DNA of 64,000 nucleotides, from the NCBI GenBank assembly GCA_963383645.1, contig OY726560.1, positions 151,490,546 through 151,554,545 of the forward strand. The letters run 5' to 3'. The notes beneath the pieces were generated by a model. The model was not told the DNA's origin, searched no databases, and worked only from the letters and a program-made list of their open reading frames with translations. Below are positions 10,062-20,646 of this stretch, one piece after another. The position numbers were made by a program, and so were the translations under genes. This stretch comes from Muscardinus avellanarius. Its lineage: Eukaryota; Chordata; Mammalia; Rodentia; Gliridae. The first letter of the stretch is position 1. Every line of letters begins with the position of its first letter.

Positions 10062-10750
10062 TTATCTGTGGAAATTCATTATTTATGTTAGTCTTTTACC
10101 TATCTCTAAATGGTATTGTTTGCTTTTATTGTTGCTATTTTTAGGATTTCTAGCTGGAATATTAATATATCTTCAGATATAGCATTTGAAAATATTTTAT
10201 CCCATTCAATCAGTAACTGTTAACTCTGTTTACATTGTCTTTGGATATACAATATTTTTTTATTTTTTACGGAGTTTGTATACTCTTCTGTTGCCTATGT
10301 CATTGAAATCATATCCAAGAAATCACTGCCAATTTCAATGTTGTGAGGTTTTATGACTCAGATTTTCTTCTAAAAGTTTATAGTATTAAGATTTATATTT
10401 AGATCTTTTATCTATTTTGAGTTAATATTTGTATATGGGATTAGGTAAGGGTACAATTTTATTCTTTTTCATGTAATTAGTATTTTTCAACAATATTTAG
10501 TTAAAAGATTAGTATTTCCTCCACCAAATGTTCGTGGAAACCTTGTCAAAAATAACTTGACAATATATGGAAGAATTTATCTCTAAGCTTTTATTTAACT
10601 TCAATAGTTTATATATCTGCCTTTAGAACAGTACTACACTGTTTCAATTATTGTAGCTTTATATGGTTGAAATCAGAAAATATATATCTTCTAGCTTTGT
10701 TCTTCTTCAAGATTGTTTTGGGTATCTAGAGTCCATATTCCGTATCAGGA
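10062..10750 (-). mobile_element. Captured ancient L1 ORF2 segment inside copy B (opposite orientation)
   Basis: This is the reverse complement of the segment at 3060-3720 in copy A, with scattered differences. The complement reads in the sense order of L1M-type ORF2. Its position directly after the ORF1 stop is identical in both copies. Confidence 0.75.
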
Positions 10751-11110
10751 TAGAATTTTTTCTGAAAAATAAATAAATAAATGTATGATAGCATCACCTA
10801 AAAAAAAAAAGAAAAAATATTCTCTGGTAAGAAAGCAAAAAGAAATATTGAACTGTTATCTTTTAGTCATCAAAAGCTTGGTATCAGACAAATGAAACTG
10901 TTTTGTGAGATTATCATCGTTAATATTGGATAAATTGCTATAAAACTAGATGTCAACCACTAAGCCAAGCATGGAAAGGAGGGATGGGGAGGGAATGGGG
11001 TGGGGATCGGGTAGGGGCTAACTGGGCGATGTGTGCATGTATGTCTACGAAAGTATTTTCTTCGTACCATTATGATGTATGAATACACTGCACCAATAAA
11101 AAATAAAATT

Positions 11111-11261
11111 AAAAATTAAAGAAAAGAAAAATTAAGATTAAGAAATAAGTGAAAAAAAATAGAACATACCAGCAATCAATAAGCTAAAAGCTGATTCTTT
11201 AAAAGGATCAACAGATTGAAAAACATCTAGACTGATCAATAAAAAATAAATATTAAAAAAA
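11111..11261 (+). other. 3'-transduced flank of copy B with double A-tail
   Basis: After the 3' end of the element an A-rich tract (11098-11160) is followed by about 100 unrelated bases resembling sense ORF2 of another L1 (about 11165-11240), and then a second A-rich tract ending at the target duplication (11262). Such a double tail marks read-through past the element's own poly(A) signal at the source locus. Confidence 0.65.
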
Positions 11262-11276
11262 TAGATTGCTGTTTCT

Positions 11277-12720
11277 ATTTCTTTGTTTGCTATTGGTTTG
11301 TTTAGGCTTGCTATGTCATCTTGGTTCAGTTTAGGTAGGTTATATGTGCTAAGAAATTTATCAATTTCTTCCACATTTTCCAGTCTGTTGGAGTATAAAT
11401 TCTCAAAATTGTTTCTAATAATCCTTTGAATTTCCCCTCTGTCTGTGGTGATGTCTCCTTTTTCATTTCTGATTTTTATAATTTGAGTTTATTCTCTCTT
11501 TCTTTTGATTAGGTTGGCCAGGGGTTTGTCAATCCCATTAATTTTCTCAAAGAACCAGCTTTTTGTTTTGTTGATTCTTTGAATTGTTTTTTTGTTCTCT
11601 ATTTCATTTATTTCTGCTCTAATTTTAATAATTTCCTGCTTCCTGCTGGCTTTGGGATTAGACTGTAGCAGTCTTTTTAGGTCCTTGAGTTGTGTCATTA
11701 GGTTGTTTGCTTGGTGACTTTCTGTTCTTCTTATGTGGGCACTCAATGCTATGAACTTTCCTCTCAACACTGCCTTCAAAGTGTCGCATAGATTTTGGTA
11801 AGTTGTTTCTCTATTTTCATTTAGTTCCAGAAATTTATTTATTTCTCCCCTAATTTCCGATCTTACCCACTTGTCATTCAATAGTGTATCATTCAATCTC
11901 CATGTATTTAAATAGTTTCTTTTGGGTTTACTGTTGTTGATTTCTACTTTCATTCCATTATGGTCTGAAAAGGTGCAAGGAATTATATTACATCTTTTGA
12001 ATTTGCTGGTGCTTGCTTTGTGTCCCAGAATGTGATCTATTTTGGAAAAGGTGCCATGGACTGCTGAGAAGAGTGTGTATTCTGTTGTTCCTGGTTGAAA
12101 TATTCTGTATATGTCTATTAAGTCCATTTGGTTTATAGTTTTCATTAGTTCTGAAGAGAATTTACTCATCTTTTGCCTTGAAGGTCTATCCAGTTGTGTG
12201 AGAGATGTATTGAAGTCTCCCACTATTGTATTTGGGTCTATTTGAGATCCAAGAGGGTTTGTTTTACAAATGTGGCTCCACACACATTTGGGGCATAAAC
12301 ATTTACTATCATTATATATTCTTGGTGGATCATTCCTTTTAATAAAAGGAAGTGCCCTTCTTTGTTTCTTCTGTTGTGTTTTAGCTTAAAGTCTATTTTG
12401 TTGGATATCAGTGTTGCTACTCCTGCCCATTTTTAGTCTCCATTGGCATGATATATCTTTTTCCATCCTTTCACTTTCAGTCTGTGAATGTCTTTTGCTC
12501 TAACAGGAGTTTCTTGTAAACAGCATATATTTGAATTATATTTTTTAATCCATATTGCCTGTGTCTTTTGATTGGAGAGTTAAGTTCTTTGACATACAGT
12601 GTTATTATTGAAATATGGTGTTTGTTTCCTGTCATTTTGTGTTTCTATCTTCTGTTGGATATAGTATTATTTCTTCATATTTAGATGCCCTGCTGATCAA
12701 CTTCATCTCTTCTCTGGTTC
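11277..12720 (-). pseudogene. L1 ORF2 endonuclease region, remnant
   Basis: This holds the N-terminal apurinic-like endonuclease of ORF2 from the full-length L1. The open stretch 11489-12283 contains GDFN (catalytic Asn), KIDHI (Asp) and SDHNG (His) motifs of the exonuclease/endonuclease fold. The sequence upstream to about 12720 would complete the N-terminus but is out of frame. Lower coordinates run into the region before the reverse transcriptase, cut by copy B. Confidence 0.75.
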
Positions 12721-12772
12721 TGAAGTCTGCTTCTTTTTTCTTCTTTTTGGTTTATTTATTTAAATATTTTCT

Positions 12773-13658
12773 CTAGTGTTGGTTAGAATTCATGAATTTT
12801 TTGAAGTTCTGCTTATCTTGAAACACTTTTGTTTCTCCATCAATTTTGAATAATAGTTTTGCCAGATATAGAAATTCTGGTTGGAAATTGTTTTCTTCCA
12901 GGGTCTGGATCACATCATACCAGTCTCTCCTGGCATTCATGACTTGGGATGTATAGTCTGGAGTGATTCTTATTGTTTTGCCTCTATATGTCACCGTACT
13001 TTTGTTCTCACTGCTTTTAAGATTCTTCCCTTGATGTCTATGTTGGTCGTTTTGATTATTATATATTGTGGGAACGTTATTCTTTGATCTTGTCTTAGTG
13101 GTGTTCTGTATGTCTCCTGAAAGTGAAGATCTAAGTCTTTTTCCATGTTTGGATAATTCTCTGAAATTATTTCTTTTAAAGAGATTGTGGATGCCCTTGG
13201 TCTGTACTTCTATCCCTTCTTCAATGCCTTTTATCCATAAGTTAGGACGCTTCATATTGTCCCATAGTGGCTGGATGTTTAGGTTTTGTTGCTGTACTGA
13301 CTTCTGTATGCTGTTGACTGTGTTTTCGGTTTTGAATGAACTGTCTTCTAAGAGTGATATTCTACTTTCAATTTCATCTAATCTTCCAGAATTTCTTTCT
13401 ATTGCTGTCTTCATTTCATTTATTGACTCTTTCATTTCATTCCAGACCTCATTCTGATTCTTTTCTTAGTGTTTCTATTTCCTCTTTCATTTTCTGTAGA
13501 CTTGTTTTAAAGCCTTTCATCATATTATAGATCAAGATTCTGAACTCTGCTTCTTGCATTTCTTGTAGGTCAGTATTCATGATTTCTGTTGTCTCTTCAT
13601 TATTCCTGGTTCTCGTATCTTCAACATTCTCAGTCCTATTTTTCTGATGTCTACTCAT
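12773..13658 (-). pseudogene. L1 ORF1 remnant of the full-length L1
   Basis: Two minus-strand frames, 13449-13658 and 12773-13435, together form an ORF1. The first gives the N-terminal region; the second gives the coiled coil (SRISLLED), part of the RRM ('NLWIKGIEEGI') and the C-terminal domain ('ITPDYTSQV'). A frameshift near 13440 separates them. Between about 12960 and 13190 the residues lose family resemblance and then regain it, which suggests a pair of compensating frameshifts. It is from a different L1 subfamily than copies A and B. Confidence 0.75.
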
Positions 13659-14248
13659 TGTTTATGAGTATTATGTCTAATCCAATCTTAGTATTAGGAA
13701 TTTAGAGGTATCAGTAGGTCAGCAGTGCTTTTTCCAATGTTGAGGGTTGGGTGATGGTGGAGGAGCCGGGGTGATGGGTACAGGAGTCAGGTTAGGTAGA
13801 GTAAGAATTTAAGTATGACAAGGTAATATCTTGTTGAGAATGAGAGAGAGTTAAATAGTAAGACTCTTGTAGTTAGTAGAGTATTTAAATATGGAGATAT
13901 GAAATACTTTGAATATTAAACAAGGAGATATAGTATGGGAAAAGGTTTTGAAGGAAGAAAGTAGATAGGTTAGAGTGGGGAAGTTTGTAAGAGGGGTGAG
14001 GGGAGGAGCAAACAAACACAAATAAGGTATCAATACAAGATACAAAAGCTAACTATTATATAATCAAAGAAAAAAAAACAACCAAAAGAGGAAAAAGAAA
14101 AAAAGAGTAAAAAAATGAAAAAAGGGACAAGAACAAAATAAAATAAAAAGAACTAGCAACTGTGTGAGACCAGAAAACAAGGCAAAATATCAAATATATA
14201 AAAAAATCCCAAATAAAAGTAAAAGAAAGAAGGGTAGAAAAGAGAACA

Positions 14249-14279
<31 letters not shown>

Positions 14280-15855
14280 GAAACCAGTCCTACCAATTTA
14301 CGAATATTGGGTCAGGTCCATATAATATTTGAATGTCTGATTGCTGTGGTAACTTTCAGAGTATAATCCAATGTTTCTTAGTTTGCTCTATACTCTATTG
14401 TCAGCTTCTTAAGCTACTCTCTGGGTGTTTGGACACCTTTCTTTGACAGCTTTGGGTTTAGATGTCAGGGCGTCTGGTGTCACTGTTAATAAATTCTGTA
14501 CAATCCTGGGTTCTGTATATTTCCAGCCTGTAGTCAGTGCCTCTGCACTCTCCACCCTAGACCCAGGCCTGTGCTTTCCTACCGCAGGGGTGGAGGATGT
14601 CCAAAGTATTCTTAGAACCTCCTCCTGAGGCCCTGTGCAGGTATTGCATCTTGATGACTTTTCCTGTGTCTCTGGAAATTCTAACTGGCCTAGCCCATGA
14701 GTTCCCAAGATGCACCCTGGGCAAAGGGTTGCTGTATGGTCCCGGAGCACACACAGCTACTGCTAGAGCACTGCCAGGTCCCAGGGCGTGGGCTGGGTGC
14801 ACAGCTATCACTAGACCTGGGCGCAGGTGGGTGCAGATGCCTAGCACCCGGTCCAGGGCTCAGGCAGGGTACACAGGGCTAGAGCCAGACCCAGGGCGTG
14901 GGCTGGGCGCTCTAGACTAGTGTGGAATCTCCAGCTGTGGGGCAGATGCAGACAGCCAGTGGTGGGTCTGGGGTGCGGGATGGGCGCAGACGGGTCTGGG
15001 GGCACAGGTGGAGCACAGCGTCTAGCACTGGTCTCTGGCTCAGGCAGGGTGCACAAGGATAGCGCTAGGTCCCAGGGCATGGGGCAGACATGCATGGCTA
15101 GTGCTGGACCTGGTGCGCAGGCTGGGGGCCCAAGGATAGCTCCCGGTCTTGCTGTTGCTATAGCTGTCCTGGGGAGTGGGCTGGGCCTGCGAGGTTAGCG
15201 CCTGGGCTTGAGCAGAGTGCGTGGGCTAGGCGCACAAGGTGAGTGCCGAGTGGCACTCACGAGGGGTGCGGGTGGCACAGACAACTAGTGCGGGTGTTGG
15301 GGCATGAGCAGGGTACATGAGGATAGTGCTGGGTCCTGAGGCAGGGGACAGGTGTCAGGACAGGACCTGGGGTGCACGCTAAGACCCGCAGCTTCTCTGG
15401 GCACACTCAGATACCTGGTTTCCTTTATCCATGTATCTGGAGGACTCACTGTGCTGTTGTGGTCCCTTCTTTGGTGAGCACACAGGCTTCTGGCTCCGGC
15501 GCTGCTCGCTGCTTAAGATGTTGGAGCTCTATGTTCGTTTTCAAACTCTTGGGTTATTTTGCCACGGTGGTGTCAGATCCAGGGATTGTGGTTTGGGCCG
15601 GCAACCCGCGCTGCCGCTGGCAGGCGGTCTGGTTGTGTCTGCAGCAGATCCAATGCCCGAACTTTTTTTTTTTTTTTTTGCAGTGGATGTCACAGTTTAG
15701 GGGTTCTGAATTCCTTCTGCCAAGGTCCCTGGATCTGTTTTGGTTCCTGAGATATATTTATTTTGTTGGTTAAGACGCTGCCTTCTAGGTAGTTGAACTT
15801 TATTTATTTCAGCTACTGAGAAGTGCTGTGTCCCGCAGTCACCATTTTGAATCCC
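13659..15855 (-). promoter_or_regulatory. Long L1 5' UTR with an internal GC-rich minisatellite
   Basis: This untranslated region of about 2.2 kb is A/T-rich near ORF1 and CpG- and G-rich from 14690 to 15370, where degenerate motifs such as cccagggcgtgggctggg and ctcaggcagggt recur. The element's 5' end (complement of 15855) begins GGGATTCAAAATGG. The short open frames within it are by-products of the repeat. Confidence 0.6.
14247..14279 (+). repeat. (CAA)n microsatellite
   Basis: About eleven copies of a CAA/ACA trinucleotide lie inside the A-rich part of the L1 5' UTR. Confidence 0.95.
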
Positions 15856-15941
15856 CTATGGGTTTTGAGATTGGGTTCTTCTTGCTTTTCTAAGACCTTG
15901 AGGTGTGTCGTCATTAGGTTGTTTGAGATTTCCCTCTCTCT

Positions 15942-16149
15942 TTTATTTTTGTTGTGTACTTTAGATTAAACTCAGGGGCATTCTACTTCCAACCTACACC
16001 CCCAGCCCTTTTTTATTTTCATCTTGAAACAAGATCTTGCTCAGGTGAGGAGAGTCTCACTACTTGCTGAGGCTGTCCTGGCATGTGCAATCCTCTTGCC
16101 TCAGCCTCCCAAGTATGGGGATTACAAGTGTGTGCCACCACGTCCAGCT
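15942..16149 (-). mobile_element. B1/ID-type SINE, antisense
   Basis: The complement gives the complete dimer: right part at 15965-16015, middle 'tttcaagatgaaaat' region, and left part ending near 16149. It is inserted in the outer ancient L1. Confidence 0.85.
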
Positions 16150-16332
16150 TCCTTCTCTTTTTTTAATGTAGGTCCTCATAGCTATAAACCTCCCTCTTAG
16201 AACTGCCTTCTCTATAGTCCACAGATTTTGGTTGCTGTGTTTCCATTTTTGTTCAATTCTAAGAATTATTTTATTTCCCCCCTCCAATTTCTTTAATTAC
16301 CAGCTGATCATTCAAAGGTGTTTTGTTCCCTC

Positions 16333-16421
16333 AGCAACTTAGTGAGACCTTATTTCAAAATAAAAAATAAAATAGGGCTGGTGGTGTAGCTCAGAGGTAC
16401 AATTCCTTGGATTAAATCCCT

Positions 16422-16425
<4 letters not shown>
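16333..16425 (+). mobile_element. B1/ID-type SINE, 5'-truncated
   Basis: Only the right half ('cagcaacttagtgagacc' to 'ggtgtagctcagaggtaca') is present, followed by a CA repeat that replaced its tail. Confidence 0.8.
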
Positions 16426-16474
<49 letters not shown>

Positions 16475-16479
16475 CACAC
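16426..16479 (+). repeat. (CA)n microsatellite
   Basis: About 27 CA units with one CG interruption, grown from a SINE tail. Confidence 0.97.
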
Positions 16480-16699
16480 GTTTCAGTTTCCATGTATTTG
16501 TGTAGTGTCTGGAATTTTTCTAGTGCTGTTAGTTTCTAATTTCATTCCATTGTGATCCAAAAAGTCGCAGAGATTATTTCAATATTTTTTGCATATGCTA
16601 AGACTTGCTTGTTACAGTTATTGAATAATGATTTCAAAGTTTTTATCATTGTATTTGTAGCTTATTATGCCATTTAATTATAAGAAAAAAGGGTATCAG

Positions 16700-18333
16700 T
16701 GTTTTGCTTTACTTTCTACATAGTAACTGGAAGCACAACTCCTCATTATCTTTAAAGATACCAAATACATTTCTATGTTGACTTGGTAGAATGTTCTGTT
16801 TTCTACATTTAATGCTTTGTCCCATCCCATCTGTGACACCCTACCCCATCACCCAGAGCTCAGTGTTACCATTACCTCTGAATTATTTTACTACTTAATG
16901 CTTCTATAAGTCCTTTAGCCTTGAGAACCTGTAGCTGTACATTTTTTTGGTTAATTTGCGTGGGTATATCTTGTCTCACATCCAGTGAATCCCCTTTTTG
17001 AAAAGTTGGGTCTATTTACATTAGCAGTGTTTGTTTGTTTGTTTATTTATTTATTTATTTATTGCCTTGTGTGTATAATGATTTGGTGCAAATGTAAAGG
17101 TACTAACCACTACCAAGAAGCTAAGAAGAGTAGCAGAAATCCAAGAGGTTTAGGAAGGTGCAAACTTTTTCCTCTGAAAAGGAAAATAAAAGATTGAAGC
17201 TGGAAAACAAAACCTACCTACTTTATCATCAGTCACACGTGGGACTGTCGTCAGAGGCAGAAAGAAGTTATTAATCCATCCTCAGTCACCCGGAGACCCC
17301 AGGAAGCAATAAAGCAAGCAACATGGTTCTGCGGGAGGCAAGCCCAGCCAGGCCCATTCCATTTTCTTTGAAACTTGTGACTAGTCACAGAGACGGGGAA
17401 GAAATGGGTGTAATCTATTTGGAACTAGTAATGTTTTTTCCCCATTAGCTCTTTGTTTGTCTAAATCAAGAGGCTGAGAATGAGAAGTCTCAAGACTCTC
17501 AAGAAGAGACCGACAGCTTCATAGCCATGATAACAGCAACACCAGAGCTGGCTTTGAATCAATCAACAATGACTTGCTTCAGTGAGCGTATCTCTGAAAG
17601 CCACCAATCGGTGGCAGCCTCATGAAAGTCAGTCCATTGCCTGTGGACTCTCTCCAGTGAGTGGCCCCAGGGCTGCTGTCAGTCCCCTCTGGTGCCCACA
17701 ACCAGCGCAAAGCACATTTCTGAGGCTGATGTCTTCCCATTCTGCCTCTTCCCTAAACACTGTAGAAAATTAGTCATTATCTCAGCTTCCTGCAGTCTCA
17801 TTGGTCTCTGCTCAGTGAGTCTCCTATGACTAGCATAGCTCTCTCCTACTCAAGTAGGTAATAAACTCAGCATTTTAATTGAGGATTTTAAATAACGGTC
17901 ATAGCCTTTGGCCTTCCAAACTCAGCCCAAATCATTCTGAAGACCCTCATGTGAAAGCACTCTCAGGCTCCCTGGGGCAACAGATTTTATTTTGGCACTT
18001 AAGCCTAAATTTTCCTTTTCTGTTATATCTTCTGCCAGATAAGTCTGCCTCAAAAATGATCTGAGCTCTAACTTGCTTCTGTGAGCTCTGGTTGCTGAAT
18101 TTCTTTTGTTAAACTTTGTCATCAGTCTCTGGCTTATTTCAGTAAATGTTGGTTGCTGCATTTATTTATTTCTATAATCTATGATTTAATCTTGGGATAT
18201 ATAAGGTCATTAGACCTATGATATCATTTAAGGCAACTATATCTCTTGGCTTATAGGCACATTATTTGTTTAAAAAGTCAGGCTTCAGTCTATGCATCAA
18301 ATAATTAGAGGCTTTGCTTTATAGTTGGTCAAT

Positions 18334-18336
<3 letters not shown>
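16700..18336. other. Unassigned sequence, no gene seen
   Basis: Open frames are short and without family resemblance. A (TTTG/TTTA)n tract lies at 17028-17063. The first 300 bases may be a continuation of antisense L1. No exon with convincing splice sites is visible. Confidence 0.5.

Positions 18337-18384
<48 letters not shown>
18337..18384 (+). repeat. (AT)n microsatellite
   Basis: 24 uninterrupted AT units; likely length-polymorphic and able to form cruciforms. Confidence 0.98.
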
Positions 18385-18386
<2 letters not shown>

Positions 18387-18607
18387 TTAACCTGCTTATT
18401 CTGATGGCTTCTTTGATTTTACAATTGTACATTAATATCTAGTGCATTCTTAAATTTTTCTGGATTTATTGTGTCTGTTGAATCCATGAGGAAGTTACCA
18501 TGGAGAAGGATATAGATTCAGGCCAAATACATCATCCATCTGTCGTAGTTCACATTTAAAGTGTCACCTAAGCCTCATGTGTTGAAAGGCTTGATCCAGA
18601 GGTGGGG

Positions 18608-18682
18608 CTCTGAGGGTGTGGCTCAGATGTAGAATGCCCCTGAGCTCAATCTCGAGTACCAAAAGAGAAAGAGAGTTTGATA
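18608..18682 (+). mobile_element. SINE 3' fragment, inverted copy of 19048-19125
   Basis: This is the right half of the SINE with an unusual 'ctcaatctcgagtacc' and a tail aaaagagaaagagagtttga. The antisense SINE 400 bases downstream has the same private changes and the same tail, apart from a 4-base indel, so one was copied from the other. Confidence 0.7.
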
Positions 18683-19060
18683 TTTTGCCCTTGGCCCTCC
18701 CCAGCTCTCTTTCTTTATTCTGGCCACCCTGAGGTGACTGAATCATGATGGTGCTGATATCATCTGTGGATTGATTCATTGATGGGTTAATAGCTGAGGG
18801 CATTATTGGGGTGGTGGAAATGGTAGGAGATAGGGCCTAGTTTGAGGAAGTGGCTCGCTGGGGCATGTCAGGAAGGACATATCTTGCCCTTGGCCCTTCC
18901 CACCTCTCCTTCTTTATCTTGGCCACCCTGTGGTGAGCACCTTGGCTCTGCCAGGCCTTCCTGCCATTTTGTCCTGTTTTACTATAGGCCCAGAAACAGT
19001 GGAGCCAACTGATGATGGGCTGAAACCCTGGGATCCATGAGCCAAAAATCAAACTCTCTT

Positions 19061-19256
19061 TCTTTCTCTTTTGGTACTCGAGATTGAGCTCAGAGACATT
19101 CTACATCTGAGCCAAACCCTCAGCTGTTTTTATTTTGGAACACAGTCTTGCTAAGTTGCACAGAGTCTAAGTTATTAAGCCTGGCCTCAAACCTGTAATC
19201 TTCTTGTCTCAGCCTCCCAAGTACTGGGGATACAGGTGTGGGCCATCATGCCCAGC
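19061..19256 (-). mobile_element. B1/ID-type SINE, antisense
   Basis: A full-length dimer read on the complement, inserted into the 3' part of the MaLR LTR, with a GAAA-rich tail. Confidence 0.8.
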
Positions 19257-19480
19257 TAAATATTTCCTCCTTAAGCTAATTTTTTCAGATATTTTATCAC
19301 AATGACAAAAAGCTAATACATCACCTAATCCTAGCTAACCTTGCAGACTAATGGCGAGAGGTCAGTTGGGCTGGTGGCCAATCCATGCATGGTGATTGGT
19401 CAAAGTTTATGTTGGGTCCCTTTCAAAACCTTTATAAAGATGCTCTGCAAAGCCATTTGGAAATGTTTTGTTTAGTATAT

Positions 19481-19858
19481 TGTATCAGTCAGCGTTCTAT
19501 TATTATAATAAGTAACTGGGATAAAGTTGCTTATAAAAGGAAAGGTTTATTTGGGCCACAGTTTTGGAGGTTCTAGTCCATGATTTGGTAGGCATGTTGC
19601 TTTTGGGTCTCTGGGCAGCAAGACATCATGGCAGGAGTGTGTTGAGGAGCTAATTGCTCCCCTTATAGCCAGGTAGTGAAACAAAGGAAGAAGGAGCTAG
19701 GGTTCCTCTGTCCCCTTTAAGGACACACCCAATGACCTGAAGACCACCCAGTGAGCCCCATTTCTGAAGGATCTCACCACCTCCCAAAAGTGCCACACTG
19801 GTGACCCAGCTTCTAACACCTGGGTCTTTGGGGAACATTCTGGATCCAAACTACAGCA
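19481..19858 (-). mobile_element. MaLR-type solo LTR, antisense
   Basis: It begins TG (tgtatcagtcag) and ends CA (ctacagca), with 5-base flanks tatat (19476-19480) and tatgt (19859-19863) as an imperfect target duplication, as expected for ERVL/MaLR. Landmarks such as 'ggaaaggtttatttgggcca' and 'ggatctcaccacctcccaaa' support the call. Confidence 0.7.
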
Positions 19859-19863
19859 TATGT

Positions 19864-20381
19864 TTTCTGGAATTAGTCATTTTCTGGTAGCTGATGACAT
19901 GATCTTCTTAGACTTCTTATCTTTTTCTCCTTTCCTCAAGAACCATTTTCTTATTATGTTGAGTCATAATCTTGACTTTTATGCTTATTAAATGGCAAAT
20001 ATATATATTTAAAATAACAATGTCCATTTGGATAAATTTTAGACATGTCAGAATTAATGCACTTAAGGGAGGTCAGGAAATAATAACAACACTTGTTATT
20101 AAACAGCTTGTTTAAAAGTGCTCAGCCATGAAGCTCATTAGACAACATGCTGAGCCCAAGGTCAGTCTCTCTCAGAAAAGCGCTAGTTTACTCCTGTTCA
20201 TGAACCAACCCTCCTTCCTCACCCCTCTTCAATCCATGATGCTCTCTTCTTTCTGATCCTCTTTCTAGCCACCCAATCGAGTTAAGCTTCCTTCTTCCTC
20301 AATAAAATAACAATCACATAAAAAAAAAATTCTGGAACAAAAGGCCAGTGTAGAAAAGCTGAATTTAAACCATAGTCTAGC
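19864..20381. other. Unique sequence, no gene seen
   Basis: Short open frames only. AT-rich in its first half. Confidence 0.6.
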
Positions 20382-20580
20382 TGGGCGTGGTGGCACATGC
20401 TTGTAATCCCCATGCTTGGGAGGCTGAGACCAGGAGTATTGCACAGGTTTGAAGCCAGCCTAAGCTACTTAGTGAGGCTCTCAGCAACTTATGGAGACCC
20501 TGTTTCCAAATAAACTATAAAATAGGCCTGGGAGGATAGCCCAGAGGTAGAAAGCCCCTGGGTTCCACTCCCAGTACCAT
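20382..20580 (+). mobile_element. B1/ID-type SINE with tetranucleotide tail
   Basis: Complete dimer from 'agctgggcgtggtggcacat' to 'ccactcccagtaccat'. Its tail has become the AATA/AATG repeat that follows. Confidence 0.9.
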
Positions 20581-20646
20581 AAATAAATGAATAAATGAAT
20601 AAATGAATAAATGAATAAATGAATAAATAAATAAATAAATAAACAA
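20581..20646 (+). repeat. (AATG/AATA)n microsatellite
   Basis: About 16 tetranucleotide units derived from the SINE A-tail. Confidence 0.95.

Larger units (their letters stand above)
8174..11261 (+). mobile_element. ORF1-only LINE (HAL1-like), copy B, with 3' transduction
   Basis: The same architecture as copy A in plus orientation: 5' UTR (8174-9093), ORF1 (9094-10054, broken), antisense ancient L1 ORF2 (about 10062-10750), A-rich linker, L1-type 3' end (to about 11110), first A-rich tail, about 120 bases of extra sequence, and a second A-tail. The target duplication tagattgctgtttct is perfect over 15 bases (8159-8173 and 11262-11276), so the insertion is fairly recent. It interrupts ORF2 of the full-length L1. 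Confidence 0.88.
1156..15855 (-). mobile_element. Full-length L1, interrupted by three later retroelements
   Basis: Read on the minus strand, the element has a 5' UTR of about 2.2 kb (15855-13659), ORF1 (13658-12773), ORF2 (about 12720-1720), a 3' UTR with a C/T-rich tract on the plus strand, an A-rich tail near 1378-1400 and a further 0.2 kb tail. The target duplication ctatgggtttt occurs at 1145-1155 and 15856-15866. Removing the later insertions at 2016-6108 (which holds one LINE of its own) and 8174-11261 leaves about 7.5 kb, close to a complete L1 with a long 5' UTR. Frameshifts and stops show it is dead. Confidence 0.8.
15856..16700 (-). mobile_element. Ancient outer L1 ORF2 remnant, segment 3, with SINE insertions
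   Basis: It opens with the second copy of ctatgggtttt and then reads as antisense L1 ORF2 (for example 15866-15940, 16160-16325 and 16485-16580), collinear with 79-143 and 1118-1155. Two SINE pieces and a CA repeat interrupt it. Its far end is hard to place. Confidence 0.6.
18541..19322 (+). mobile_element. MaLR-type LTR, rearranged and carrying SINE pieces
   Basis: Recognisable LTR landmarks run in order: 'cctaagcctcatgtgttgaa', 'atgggttaatagctgagggc', 'ggagatagggcctagtttga', 'tggagccaactgatgatggg' and 'acaatgacaaaaagctaata'. A SINE-derived piece (18608-18682), a duplicated stretch (18683-18735) and an antisense SINE (19061-19256) disturb it. The exact ends are uncertain. Confidence 0.6.

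Noticed and set aside
10062..10750. A separate antisense L1 insertion inside copy B
   Set aside because: The same segment lies at the same point in copies A and C at other loci, so it belongs to the element.
14409..15773. Overlapping open frames on both strands in the long L1 leader
   Set aside because: They are by-products of the minisatellite-like GC-rich sequence; opposite strands are open at the same place.
16426..16479. Possible CRISPR-like regular array
   Set aside because: This and the similar tracts are simple microsatellites without unique spacers, and the DNA is mammalian.
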